This document shows positions 34,770 through 42,970 of a stretch of 64,000 nucleotides of DNA, piece by piece (position 1 is the stretch's first letter; every line of letters begins with the position of its first letter). Made by a program: the position numbers and the translations under genes. The DNA lies in contig NZ_BDUC01000001.1 in NCBI RefSeq assembly GCF_002218085.1, forward strand, positions 433,906-497,905. The letters are read 5' to 3'. Under the pieces are notes generated by a model. That model saw only the letters and a list, made by a program, of their open reading frames with translations. It searched no databases and had not been told where the DNA came from. Source of the stretch: Tolypothrix sp. NIES-4075 (lineage in GTDB: Bacteria; Cyanobacteriota; Cyanobacteriia; Cyanobacteriales; Nostocaceae).

Positions 34770-35480
34770 ATGTCTGTCGCCCAAAATTTAGCAACCCCAG
34801 AAAATGTTATATTTCCCCCAGGGGATTTATATAGTGACGAACCGCCTTTGGAAACTGATTTACATCGGCTACAAATGACGCTGCTAATCCAATGCCTTGA
34901 GTGGTTGTGGCGCAGTCGTAATGATTTTTATGCATCCGGTAATATTACAATTTACTACAGCCCCCGCCAGCGCAAGTCAGAAGATTTTCGAGGTCCAGAT
35001 TTTTTTGTCGTGTTGGGGACTGAACGCAAAGCCCGTAAAAGTTGGGTTGTCTGGCAAGAAGGAGGCAACTATCCCAACCTAATTGTTGAACTGCTATCAG
35101 ATTCTACAGCAGCAACAGACAAAAACTTAAAAAAAGAGATTTACCAAAATACCTTTCGCACACCAGAATACTTCTGGTTTGACACGAATAATTTAGAATT
35201 TGCCGGGTTTGTCTTGGTGGCTGGCAAGTATCAACCATTGGAATCTAATGCTCAAGGCTGGTTGTGGAGCCAACAGTTAGAGTTATATTTGGGGATTTAT
35301 CAAGACAAGTTACGTTTTTTTACGAATGAAGGAGAATTAGTTCCAACCCCAGAAGAGGTAGCACAACAGGAGACGCAACGCGCTGAACAAGAAAAGCAAC
35401 GCGCTGAACAAGAAAAGCAACGCAGCGATCGCTTGGCGGCAAAACTGCAAGAATTAGGGATTGATCCAAATACTATTTAG
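34770..35480 (+). CDS. Uma2-family (DUF820) PD-(D/E)xK nuclease-like protein
   Basis: The 236-residue protein has the same layout as the gene at 13555, about three quarters identical by eye: SEDFRGPDFFVV, PNLIVELLSDSTAATDKNLKKEIYQ, FWFDTNNLEFAGFVL. A coiled-coil tail with repeated RAEQEKQ ends in LGIDPNTI. It is divergent from another Uma2 gene with 120 bases between starts. Role unknown. Confidence 0.88.
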   Translation: MSVAQNLATPENVIFPPGDLYSDEPPLETDLHRLQMTLLIQCLEWLWRSRNDFYASGNITIYYSPRQRKSEDFRGPDFFVVLGTERKARKSWVVWQEGGNYPNLIVELLSDSTAATDKNLKKEIYQNTFRTPEYFWFDTNNLEFAGFVLVAGKYQPLESNAQGWLWSQQLELYLGIYQDKLRFFTNEGELVPTPEEVAQQETQRAEQEKQRAEQEKQRSDRLAAKLQELGIDPNTI

Positions 35481-35551
35481 GGACTTCCAATTCAAAAAAT
35501 ATCCACTCATTAACATAAATTGATCGTCTTCCCCACACCCCTAAATATAAC

Positions 35552-35700
35552 GTGAGTTCGACGAGATAAAAAACCCCTCTCCAAACCTCTCCCCCACAGG
35601 GAGAGAGGCTTTGAAAACCTGATTTTTTCGTGGAAAACTAGGAATATTCTGCCCCTCTTTGCGTCTCTTGAGGGGTTGGGCAGAGGTTCATCGAACTCAC
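35552..35700. repeat. MITE-like element with 13-bp terminal inverted repeats
   Basis: GTGAGTTCGACGA (35552-35564) and TCATCGAACTCAC (35688-35700) pair at 12 of 13 positions around 123 bases. The interior includes a CCTCTCCC...GGGAGAGAGG hairpin. There is no reading frame inside, so it would be non-autonomous. Confidence 0.75.
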
Positions 35701-35714
35701 ATTAAACACAAAAA

Positions 35715-35734
35715 CAGCTGGGTTAAACCAGCTG
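35715..35734. terminator. Hairpin between convergent Uma2 and metF genes
   Basis: CAGCTGG (35715-35721) pairs perfectly with CCAGCTG (35728-35734). It lies 28 bases past the metF stop in metF's direction and after the Uma2 gene in the other. Confidence 0.6.
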
Positions 35735-35761
35735 CTTTAGTCAAAAAGAAGAAAGACCCGT

Positions 35762-36688
35762 TTAAACTGTCACTAACTGCTTAACTGGCGCCACTCCAGC
35801 CATATCCAAAATTGGCACTATCAAATCTTCACGCTTCACTGCCATCATATGCACACCTTGACACAATTGACGCGCAATCTTGACTTGTTCGGCGGCAATT
35901 TTCATCCCTTCTTCCAGCGGGTCTTTTGCTTGCGCTAATCTATCAATAATATGGTCGGGAATATTCACTCCCGGAACGCACCTATTAATAAACTGGGCAT
36001 TTTTCGCCGATTTCAGCAAGAAAATCCCTGCTAAAACCGGTTTATCACAACCTGCGGCTATTTTGTCCATAAACTTTTCTAGCCGCTCAAAATCGGTAAT
36101 TAACTGACTTTGGAAAAACTGCGCTCCTGCTTGGATTTTGCGCTCAAATCGACTTTGCAAACCCGACCAACTCGCACATTGCGGATCGACAGCTGCACCG
36201 GCAAATAAATCACAAGATCCATCAGTCAAGGGTTTCTCGTTGCAATCAAAGCCGCGATTTAGCTTCTGAATGACTTGCAGCAAGCGCACTGCTTCCAAGT
36301 CAAATACACCTTTAGCATCGGTGTGGTCGCCTGCTTTCACCGGGTCGCCAGTTAACGCTAAAATGTTATATATCCCCAAAGCATGAGCGCCCATTAAATC
36401 AGCTTGCAAACTAATGCGATTGCGATCGCGACAAGCCATCTGACAAATCGGCTCTATCCCATTTTGTAACAAAATCGCCGAAGCTACTAACGAAGACATC
36501 CGCAGAACTGCTCTGCTACCATCAGTAATATTGACGGCATGAACCCTCCCCTTAAGAGTCGCCGCCATACTGAGCATGTGCGTTGGATTACCCCCCTTTG
36601 GCGGTGTAACCTCCGCTGTTATCAAGAAATCACCTGCTTTTGCAGCTTGGCGAAAGCAAGTAAATGCTGTGTTTGACGTATCAAGCAT
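35762..36688 (-). CDS. metF: Methylenetetrahydrofolate reductase
   Basis: This 308-residue TIM-barrel flavoprotein opens with GDFLITAEVTPPKGGNPTHML (catalytic Glu in AEVTPPKG). It contains VNITDGSRAVLRMSS, LALTGDPV and GAQFFQSQLITDFERLEKFM, the folate and FAD site segments. It reduces 5,10-methylene-THF to 5-methyl-THF for methionine synthesis in the cytoplasm. It belongs to the shorter prokaryotic type with a QLCQGVHMMAVKRE end segment. Monocistronic, downstream of trpS. Confidence 0.93.
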   Translation of the reverse strand: MLDTSNTAFTCFRQAAKAGDFLITAEVTPPKGGNPTHMLSMAATLKGRVHAVNITDGSRAVLRMSSLVASAILLQNGIEPICQMACRDRNRISLQADLMGAHALGIYNILALTGDPVKAGDHTDAKGVFDLEAVRLLQVIQKLNRGFDCNEKPLTDGSCDLFAGAAVDPQCASWSGLQSRFERKIQAGAQFFQSQLITDFERLEKFMDKIAAGCDKPVLAGIFLLKSAKNAQFINRCVPGVNIPDHIIDRLAQAKDPLEEGMKIAAEQVKIARQLCQGVHMMAVKREDLIVPILDMAGVAPVKQLVTV

Positions 36689-36751
36689 AACTACGAGATA
36701 TTATTAGTCTAAGTACACGTATACCACAGCGCACTCAAAAGCGAAACCTCA

Positions 36752-37759
36752 TCAAGGTAGAGAATAACCCAAGGCGACTTTGACTTGTGTAAGGGTAGAA
36801 AGTGCGATCGCCTGAGCTTTTTCTCGTCCAGAGCGCAAAACTGACTCTAGATAGGCTTTGTCATCCATTACCGCTTGATATTTATCTTGAATCGGCTTTA
36901 AAGCATTAATCGTCGTTTCTGTCAATAATGGCTTAAATTGTCCCCAACCCATATCTTGACACTCAGCGGTCACTTCTTCCTTTGTTTTACCAGAAAGCAG
37001 CATATACAACGTTAACAAATTGTGACACTCCGGACGCTCTGGATCGTCAAAAGTCAAACCGCGAACTAAATCGGTTTTACACTTCTTAATCTTTTTGGTA
37101 ATTAAATCTGGTGGATCTAGCAAATTGATTCGGCTCAAATCTGACGGATCTGACTTTGACATTTTCTTAGTTCCATCCGTCAAACTCATAACCCTTGCGC
37201 CTTCCTTGCGGATTAAAGGGTCTGGTAATTTTAGCACGGGACGATCGGGCTTGGCAAATTGATGATTAAATCGATTGGCAATATCCCGCGTCAATTCCAA
37301 GTGTTGTTTTTGGTCTTCACCCACCGGCACTTTATCAGCTTGGTAGAGTAGAATATCGGCTGCCATTAGCACCGGATAGTCCAGCAAACCGACATTCACA
37401 TTTTCGCCCTGTTTGACAGCTTTTTCCTTAAACTGGATCATATCTTCTAACCAGTTCATCGGTGTGATGCAGTTTAGCAGCCAAGCAAGCTCACTGTGAG
37501 CCGAGACGTGAGATTGGACAAAGATTGTAGAATATTCTAAATCTAGACCACAAGCTAGATAAAGAGCCACCAGGGTGTAAGTATCAGCTGCCAGTGTCGC
37601 TGGATTATGCGGTACAGTTATCGCATGTAAATCAGCCACAAAGAGATAATTTTCATACTCGCTCTGTCCTTCTACCCAGTTACGAATCGCTCCCAAGTAG
37701 TTACCGAGATGATAATTGCCAGTTGGTTGAACTCCCGACAGAACGCGTTGCTTGCCCAT
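36752..37759 (-). CDS. trpS: Tryptophan--tRNA ligase
   Basis: The ATG at 37759 is the natural start; the open frame reaches a TTG nine bases further up. The 335-residue class I synthetase has SGVQPTGNYHLGNYLGAI (TIGN/HIGH-type motif) near the N-terminus and TKKMSKSDPSD (KMSKS loop) at about 200. It charges tRNA-Trp. Length and motifs are normal. It lies just upstream of metF on the same strand, 63 bases apart, so they may share a transcript. Confidence 0.97.
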   Translation of the reverse strand: MGKQRVLSGVQPTGNYHLGNYLGAIRNWVEGQSEYENYLFVADLHAITVPHNPATLAADTYTLVALYLACGLDLEYSTIFVQSHVSAHSELAWLLNCITPMNWLEDMIQFKEKAVKQGENVNVGLLDYPVLMAADILLYQADKVPVGEDQKQHLELTRDIANRFNHQFAKPDRPVLKLPDPLIRKEGARVMSLTDGTKKMSKSDPSDLSRINLLDPPDLITKKIKKCKTDLVRGLTFDDPERPECHNLLTLYMLLSGKTKEEVTAECQDMGWGQFKPLLTETTINALKPIQDKYQAVMDDKAYLESVLRSGREKAQAIALSTLTQVKVALGYSLP

Positions 37760-37854
37760 AAATTTCAACTTATTAATGACCTCAAATTTGCACTATAGTA
37801 AATGTGCGATCGCAAAACACATTTAATTTTGACATTTTCTGAAGTTTCTTAGTT

Positions 37855-38060
37855 GTTGGTGGTTAGTGGATAGTGGTTAGTAGTTAGTAGTCTGTCAAGG
37901 ACTAATTGAGGGATAGATTTTCTGTAGAAACGGCGATACCCTTGCGTCTGTCTACCCATCATTTACGAGTTTGACAGACTAATAGTTGTTGGTGGATAGT
38001 GGTTAGTGATGGGTGGATAGTGGTTAGTGGTTGTTAGTTGATTCCCCACTTCCCCACTTT
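37855..38060. repeat. GTGGATAGTGGTTAG-type short repeats interrupted by a small inverted-repeat element
   Basis: Irregular TTAGTGGATAGTGG units occur at about 37855-37887 and again at about 37982-38040. The element at 37888-37981 interrupts them. The 37760-38186 gap otherwise holds only the trpS and radical-SAM upstream regions. Confidence 0.8.
37888..37981. repeat. 94-bp element with perfect 11-bp terminal inverted repeats
   Basis: TAGTCTGTCAA (37888-37898) and TTGACAGACTA (37971-37981) are exact reverse complements. The 72-base interior has no frame. It sits inside a run of short repeats, consistent with insertion of a tiny non-autonomous element. Confidence 0.7.
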
Positions 38061-38186
38061 CCCACCTCCCCCACTCCTCCAATATGTACTTCAAGTTACA
38101 AAAATCTACAAAACGTAAGCTCTTGTGAGACAAACTAGCAGTAACGTTGAAATTAATGTATTTTTTTAATTCTGGGGTATTTGCTA

Positions 38187-39764
38187 ATGAGAGTTTTACT
38201 ACTCTGGCCCATAATGCCCAATTCGTTCTGGTCTTACCAGGAAACGCTTGATCTGGCAGGTTTACGCTCCACAAATCCGCCATTGGGTTTAATTACAGTA
38301 GCGGCAATGCTGCCAACTGACTGGGAAATTAGGTTGTGCGATCGCAATATCCGTCATGAGACAGATGAAGATTGGGCATGGTGCGATTTGGTAATCATCT
38401 CTGCAATGATTATCCAAAAAGAGGATTTTCGAGAATTAATTCAAAAAGGAGTAGCGTTAGGTAAAAAGGTTGCAGTTGGTGGTCCTTTTGCTACATCTGT
38501 ACCGGAGTTTCCCTTGGAAGCGGGAGCGCATTATCTAATTTTAGATGAGGGTGAATGCACCATCCCCATGTTTTTAGAAGCCTTGGCAAGAGGAGAAGAA
38601 AAAGGCATTTTCCGCGCTATAGAAAAACCCGATGTTACCCAGACTCCCATACCCAGGTTTGACTTGTTAGATTTAAATGCCTACATGGCTGTTACAGTGC
38701 AATTTTCGCGGGGTTGTCCGTTCCAATGTGAGTTTTGCGACATTATTAACTTATTTGGTCGCAAACCGCGCACGAAGACACCAGAACAGATGCTGGCTGA
38801 ATTAGAAGTCTTGTATCAAATGGGCTGGTATCGCTATGTATTTATTGTCGATGACAACTTTATTGGCAATAAACGCAATGCCAAAGTATTTCTGCGCGAA
38901 CTAATTCCCTGGATGCAAGAACGCAAGTATCCCTTTCCATTACTAACAGAAGCTTCACTCAATTTGGCAGAAGATGACGAATTGATAGAATTGATGGTCA
39001 AGGCTGGCTTCGCTATGGTATTTATGGGTATTGAAACGCCAGATGTTGACAGCTTGGCAGGAATTCACAAAGAACAGAATACGCGCAAGTCTTTAATGGA
39101 ATCTTGTCACAAAATTACGCAAGCCGGATTGCAAATTATGTCCGGTTTTATTATTGGCTTTGATAATGAACGTACTGGTGCTGGAAAACGGATTCAGCAG
39201 TTTATTGAAGATACGGGTATCCCTCAAGCGCATCTGAGTTTACTGCAAGCATTGCACAATACAGCAATGTGGACTCGTCTCAAACAAGAAGACCGCTTGG
39301 AGGATGGTTTAGCGACAGTTTATCAAGGTTCATTGATGAACTTTAAACCAACTCGACCTGTAGAAGAAATTGTCACAGAATATATTGATTGTTTCTGGAA
39401 TCTTTATGAACCGCTACCTTACCTAAAACGGACTTTTCGGCATTTCATGATGATGAATGGTTGGCGTCCGAAAATAAAACGTCGGTTTACTTGGCATGAA
39501 ATGCGTTTGTTCCCGGTGGTTTGCTACAGGCAGGGTGTAGTTCGTTCAACTCGTTTTTTATTCTGGAAGCAGTTGAGCGCGATCGCACTACAAAAACCAC
39601 ATTTATTTTACGACTACTTCGTTGCTTTGAGTCTTGGCGAACACTTCTTCACTTTCCGTCATGAGGTCAAGGCACAATTAGAAGCGCAATTAGCAGTGTT
39701 GAAGGAACAGAAGCAAGCAGAAGAAAAAGAGCAAGCAATTAATCAACTCTCACCTGTATCTTAA
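38187..39764 (+). CDS. B12-binding-domain radical SAM protein (DUF4070 C-terminus)
   Basis: The ATG at 38187 is preferred over the TTG two codons earlier. The 525-residue protein has an N-terminal cobalamin-binding-like domain (LLLWPIMPNSFWSYQETLDLAGLRSTNPPLG...) at about 1-150, then the radical SAM barrel with the cluster motif C-x3-C-x2-C in RGCPFQCEFCDI. A DUF4070-type C-terminus follows (PVEEIVTEYIDCFWNLYEPLPYLKRTFRHF). Related proteins methylate or rearrange unactivated carbons, for example in hopanoid methylation; the substrate here is unknown. Confidence 0.9.
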   Translation: MRVLLLWPIMPNSFWSYQETLDLAGLRSTNPPLGLITVAAMLPTDWEIRLCDRNIRHETDEDWAWCDLVIISAMIIQKEDFRELIQKGVALGKKVAVGGPFATSVPEFPLEAGAHYLILDEGECTIPMFLEALARGEEKGIFRAIEKPDVTQTPIPRFDLLDLNAYMAVTVQFSRGCPFQCEFCDIINLFGRKPRTKTPEQMLAELEVLYQMGWYRYVFIVDDNFIGNKRNAKVFLRELIPWMQERKYPFPLLTEASLNLAEDDELIELMVKAGFAMVFMGIETPDVDSLAGIHKEQNTRKSLMESCHKITQAGLQIMSGFIIGFDNERTGAGKRIQQFIEDTGIPQAHLSLLQALHNTAMWTRLKQEDRLEDGLATVYQGSLMNFKPTRPVEEIVTEYIDCFWNLYEPLPYLKRTFRHFMMMNGWRPKIKRRFTWHEMRLFPVVCYRQGVVRSTRFLFWKQLSAIALQKPHLFYDYFVALSLGEHFFTFRHEVKAQLEAQLAVLKEQKQAEEKEQAINQLSPVS

Positions 39765-39867
39765 AGCAATAATATCCTTTTAATAATTTCAATTCGTAGG
39801 GTGCGTTAACGTAGTGTTACGCACCATTTTAAATTTATAGTATATTTGGGGAATTACACACTTATTA

Positions 39868-39922
39868 GTAGTAAGGACTTCAGTCCTTTCCTAATACAGA
39901 TGAGGACTAAAGTCCTCACTAC
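39868..39922. repeat. Palindromic element, GTAGTAAGGACTTCAGTCC family
   Basis: Two small hairpins, AAGGACT-TC-AGTCCTT and GAGGACT-AA-AGTCCTC, lie within outer ends GTAGT and ACTAC. It is related to the element at 11545-11632. Just upstream, at about 39796, is a GTAGGGTGCGTTA...TTACGCACC repeat of the family also seen at 62386. Confidence 0.75.
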
Positions 39923-39959
39923 CAACAGACTAAAAATCATATTTGATAATTAGAAGATA

Positions 39960-40907
39960 ATGCGCGAACTTTACCCACCCATCCAACCTTACAAACAAGG
40001 TAAACTACAAGTTTCCGACTTGCACACAATTCATTTTGAAGAATCAGGAAACCCGCAAGGTAAGCCAATTGTTTTGCTACATGGTGGACCCGGTGGTGGA
40101 TGTCCAGCTTTTTATCGACAATATTTTCATCCGGAAAAATGGCGTTTGGTGATGTTTGACCAACGTGGTTGCGGTCAAAGTACACCTCATGCAGAATTGC
40201 GAGAAAATACAACTTGGGATTTAGTAGATGATATTGAAAAGCTTCGAGAATATTTAGAAATAGAAAAATGGGTTGTTTTTGGTGGTAGTTGGGGGAGTAC
40301 GCTGTCATTAGCTTACAGTCAAACTTATCCGGAACATTGCAAAGGTTTAATTTTACGCGGTATTTTTATGCTGCGTCAAAAGGAATTGCGCTGGTTTTAT
40401 CAAGAAGGTGCTAGCTACATTTTTCCTGACGCTTGGGAGGAATATTTAAAACCGATTCCTTCAGATGAACGTGACGATATGCTTACAGCTTATTACAAAC
40501 GCTTGACAAGTCCCGACTTACAAATCAGGTTAGAAGCAGCGCGTGCATGGTCAATTTGGGAAGCTAGCACAAGTAGACTTTTTTTAGATAAAGGACTAAT
40601 GCAAACATTTGGTGAAAGTGAATTTGCCGATGCTTTTGCCAGAATTGAATGTCATTATTTCATAAATAAGGGATTTTTTGAAAGCGAAAATCAGTTACTT
40701 GTAAATGTTGAGCGTATTCGTCACATTCCGGCTGTAATTGTGCAAGGACGTTATGATGTAGTTTGTCCGATGATATCAGCTTGGGAATTACATCTTGCTT
40801 GGCAGGAAGCTGAATTTATTGTTGTTCCTGATGCTGGACATTCGATGAGTGAAGCCGGAATTAAGAGTGCTTTAATTGATGCGACAGATAGATTTGTAGA
40901 GTTGTAG
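39960..40907 (+). CDS. pip: Prolyl iminopeptidase (alpha/beta hydrolase)
   Basis: The 315-residue protein has the oxyanion segment VLLHGGPGGGCPAFYRQYF, the family motif FDQRGCGQS and the nucleophile elbow GGSWGSTLSLAYSQTYP (Ser). GRYDVVCP and DAGHSMSE supply the Asp and His. It removes N-terminal proline from peptides in the cytoplasm. Length is standard for the bacterial S33 enzyme. Confidence 0.95.
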   Translation: MRELYPPIQPYKQGKLQVSDLHTIHFEESGNPQGKPIVLLHGGPGGGCPAFYRQYFHPEKWRLVMFDQRGCGQSTPHAELRENTTWDLVDDIEKLREYLEIEKWVVFGGSWGSTLSLAYSQTYPEHCKGLILRGIFMLRQKELRWFYQEGASYIFPDAWEEYLKPIPSDERDDMLTAYYKRLTSPDLQIRLEAARAWSIWEASTSRLFLDKGLMQTFGESEFADAFARIECHYFINKGFFESENQLLVNVERIRHIPAVIVQGRYDVVCPMISAWELHLAWQEAEFIVVPDAGHSMSEAGIKSALIDATDRFVEL

Positions 40908-40957
40908 ACGCAGTTGCAGGGTGAGATTGAAGAGTGCGATCGCACTCCATTCTTGAT

Positions 40958-41371
40958 TTAATTTTCCTCTACAAAGTATCTAGGTGATATCTTAAAAAAA
41001 GCAGTTAATTCTTTGATTTGATTGTCAGTTAGTTTAGCTTTGCCATTAAGTATATCTAAAATATTAGATTCACTTTCACATATATGAATTAAATCTTTTG
41101 GTTGAAGATTAGATTCTTCTAATAAAGTTTTAAGCAGTGTTACTCCCTTCAGAATAGGCATTGCTTCGTATTTTTCTTCATAATCATAAACGAGAGTTCC
41201 AAGCACCTTCAGATAATCTTTATCATCTTGTGTAAGATTTCCATTATCTAAGATAAAATTAATTCGATTTTGAGTAGCGATTAACTCAGCCTCATTCGTA
41301 ATCGGACGCGGCGCAAAGGTGGTAATTAGCTGGATATAATAACTACTAAGAGTTTTCAAACCACTCGTCAT
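40958..41371 (-). CDS. HigA-like XRE antitoxin without a neighbouring HigB
   Basis: The 137-residue protein has an N-terminal helical part (NEAELIATQNRINFILDNGNLTQDDKDYLKVLGTLVYDYEEK) of the HigA type and a C-terminal helix-turn-helix (LEESNLQPKDLIHICESESNILDILNGKAKLTDNQIKELTAFFKISPRYFV). No RelE/HigB-size gene precedes it; the upstream gene is an unrelated 175-residue protein. It may be a solitary antitoxin. Confidence 0.8.
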   Translation of the reverse strand: MTSGLKTLSSYYIQLITTFAPRPITNEAELIATQNRINFILDNGNLTQDDKDYLKVLGTLVYDYEEKYEAMPILKGVTLLKTLLEESNLQPKDLIHICESESNILDILNGKAKLTDNQIKELTAFFKISPRYFVEEN

Positions 41372-41504
41372 TTTTCGATTAAGAGTTTATATTTTTATAA
41401 TATATCTAGAGTTCCATGTGTGAGATTTCAGAGTGCGATCGCTTGGTTAGCCTGCTGGCACTTACTGATAAAAGTAGCGCAGATGTATTAATGCTTCCCG
41501 TATC

Positions 41505-42032
41505 TTATTTTTTAAGCAGCGTTACTACTATATTGATGACACTTAGGAGTATGACAGACCAAAGTTGCCATCTTTTAATTGCTTCTTCACGAGCTTCAAG
41601 ATTTGCTTTTCTCAGTCTCTCAATATGTTGCAAACCCCAATTAAGAATTTCAAGTGTAGAAGGAGGAGCATCTTTTTCTATACGAAATTGACTGCGAAAA
41701 ACATCATCAACTGACAACGCTTTAATTGCTTTCAACTGTGAAGTTTCGTCGTCTAAGTCACGAATCCAGGCAGGACGCTTACTGACTTGTGACTCCATTG
41801 CAGTTTTCCATTCTTCCAAACGACGTGGAGGTACTCTCGGTCGAAACAACTCACCTCGTTCTTCTATAAGACTTTCTATGTCATAGTCAGCAGGTAACTT
41901 CAACCTATATTTGATTCCCTCGTAACTCATGATTGAAATAGGATCATTACAGACTAGAACCCATAAAGCTGAAAGGACATCAAATTTATCTCGCTTGCTC
42001 TTTGCTATATATCTCTTCTTAGTTGCGTTCAT
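41505..42032 (-). CDS. Hypothetical protein with C-terminal membrane anchor
   Basis: The protein has 175 residues. The N-terminus is basic (NATKKRYIAKSKRDKFDVLSALWVL), the middle has RPRVPPRRLEEWKTAMESQVSKRPAWIRDLDDETSQL, and a long helix leads to one TM segment (WSVILLSVINIVVTLL) followed by KK. This suggests a tail-anchored inner-membrane protein facing the cytoplasm. I do not recognise the family. It is 133 bases upstream of the HigA-like gene on the same strand. Confidence 0.7.
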   Translation of the reverse strand: MNATKKRYIAKSKRDKFDVLSALWVLVCNDPISIMSYEGIKYRLKLPADYDIESLIEERGELFRPRVPPRRLEEWKTAMESQVSKRPAWIRDLDDETSQLKAIKALSVDDVFRSQFRIEKDAPPSTLEILNWGLQHIERLRKANLEAREEAIKRWQLWSVILLSVINIVVTLLKK

Positions 42033-42086
42033 TTTGATTAACTTATCAACTCATTTCTAAATTATAATTTTGAAATTAGGTAGATA

Positions 42087-42839
42087 ATGAAATTTATCGG
42101 TATTGATTTCGGCTGGAAATCGCAACCAAGCGGACTATGCTGCTTGCAATGGACAGATAATCAACTTCAACTACTCGACTTAGATCGTAAAGAATTTATT
42201 GCAGACATCCTCACCTGGATTGATACTCACGTACAAGCAGACGAAGCAGCAATCATTGCCGTAGACGCACCTACCCTCATCCCCAATGCTACCGGGAGTC
42301 GCTTACCAGACAAACTTAGTCATAAATACTTTGGCAAATATCACGCTGGATGCTACCCAGCAAACCTAAATTTACCCTTTGCCGATCGCACCATCAACTT
42401 CGGTTTACAACTAGAATCGCGTGGCTTTACACACGCACCAACCATCGAACCGCAAAAACTTGGTAGATATCAAATAGAAGTCTTTCCCCACCCCGCAATC
42501 GTCCATCTCTTCAACTTAGAACGCATCCTCAAATACAAAAAAGGACGATTAAGCGATCGCCGTTTAGAACTTCTCAAACTCCACAATTACATTATTCATA
42601 TCCTACCCTCTCTTGCTCCTCCTCTGCGCTCTCCGTTTCTCTGCGGTGCGTTTCCCTCCGAAATCCCCACAACAGGTGCAGCACTCAAAGCAGTAGAAGA
42701 TAAACTAGATAGCCTCATCTGTGCTTATGTAGCTGCACACTGGTGGTATTGGGGAGAACAACGCAACCTAGTATTAGGCGATCGCACTACCGGTTACATT
42801 GTCATCCCCCAGAAAAGGGGACTAGGGACTGGGGACTAG
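42087..42839 (+). CDS. DUF429-family protein
   Basis: The 250-residue protein starts MKFIGIDFGWKSQPSGLCCL and has AIIAVDAPTLIPNATGSR and EVFPHPAIVHLFNL, then GAALKAVEDKLDSLICAYVAAHWWYWG. These fit DUF429, an RNase-H-like fold of unknown role. Between HILP and PTTGAAL is a foreign-looking stretch (SLAPPLRSPFLCGAFPSEI), whose DNA (about 42606-42655) resembles the dispersed CTCTGCG...TCTGCGGTGCGTTT repeat. The stop falls inside a following heptanucleotide repeat, so the last codons (KRGLGTGD) are repeat-derived. Confidence 0.85.
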   Translation: MKFIGIDFGWKSQPSGLCCLQWTDNQLQLLDLDRKEFIADILTWIDTHVQADEAAIIAVDAPTLIPNATGSRLPDKLSHKYFGKYHAGCYPANLNLPFADRTINFGLQLESRGFTHAPTIEPQKLGRYQIEVFPHPAIVHLFNLERILKYKKGRLSDRRLELLKLHNYIIHILPSLAPPLRSPFLCGAFPSEIPTTGAALKAVEDKLDSLICAYVAAHWWYWGEQRNLVLGDRTTGYIVIPQKRGLGTGD

Positions 42840-42968
42840 GGACTGGGGACTGGGGACTGGGGACTGGGGACTGGGGACTGGGAAGAAAAGAATATACTCT
42901 TCCTAATCCCTAATCCCTAATCCCTAATCCCTAATCCCTAGTCCCTAGTCCCTAATCCCTAATCCCTA
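42822..42968. repeat. Heptanucleotide tandem repeats (GGGGACT)n and (CCCTAAT)n
   Basis: A run of GGGGACT/AGGGACT units (about 42822-42883) is followed after a short spacer by CCCTAAT and CCCTAGT units (about 42900-42967). They are partly complementary in the mixed units. They lie between convergent DUF429 and glgP genes and enter the DUF429 reading frame. Confidence 0.93.
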
Positions 42969-42970
42969 CC

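Noticed and set aside
40958..42032. HigBA toxin-antitoxin pair
   Set aside because: The upstream 175-residue protein has a C-terminal TM helix and no RelE/HigB features.
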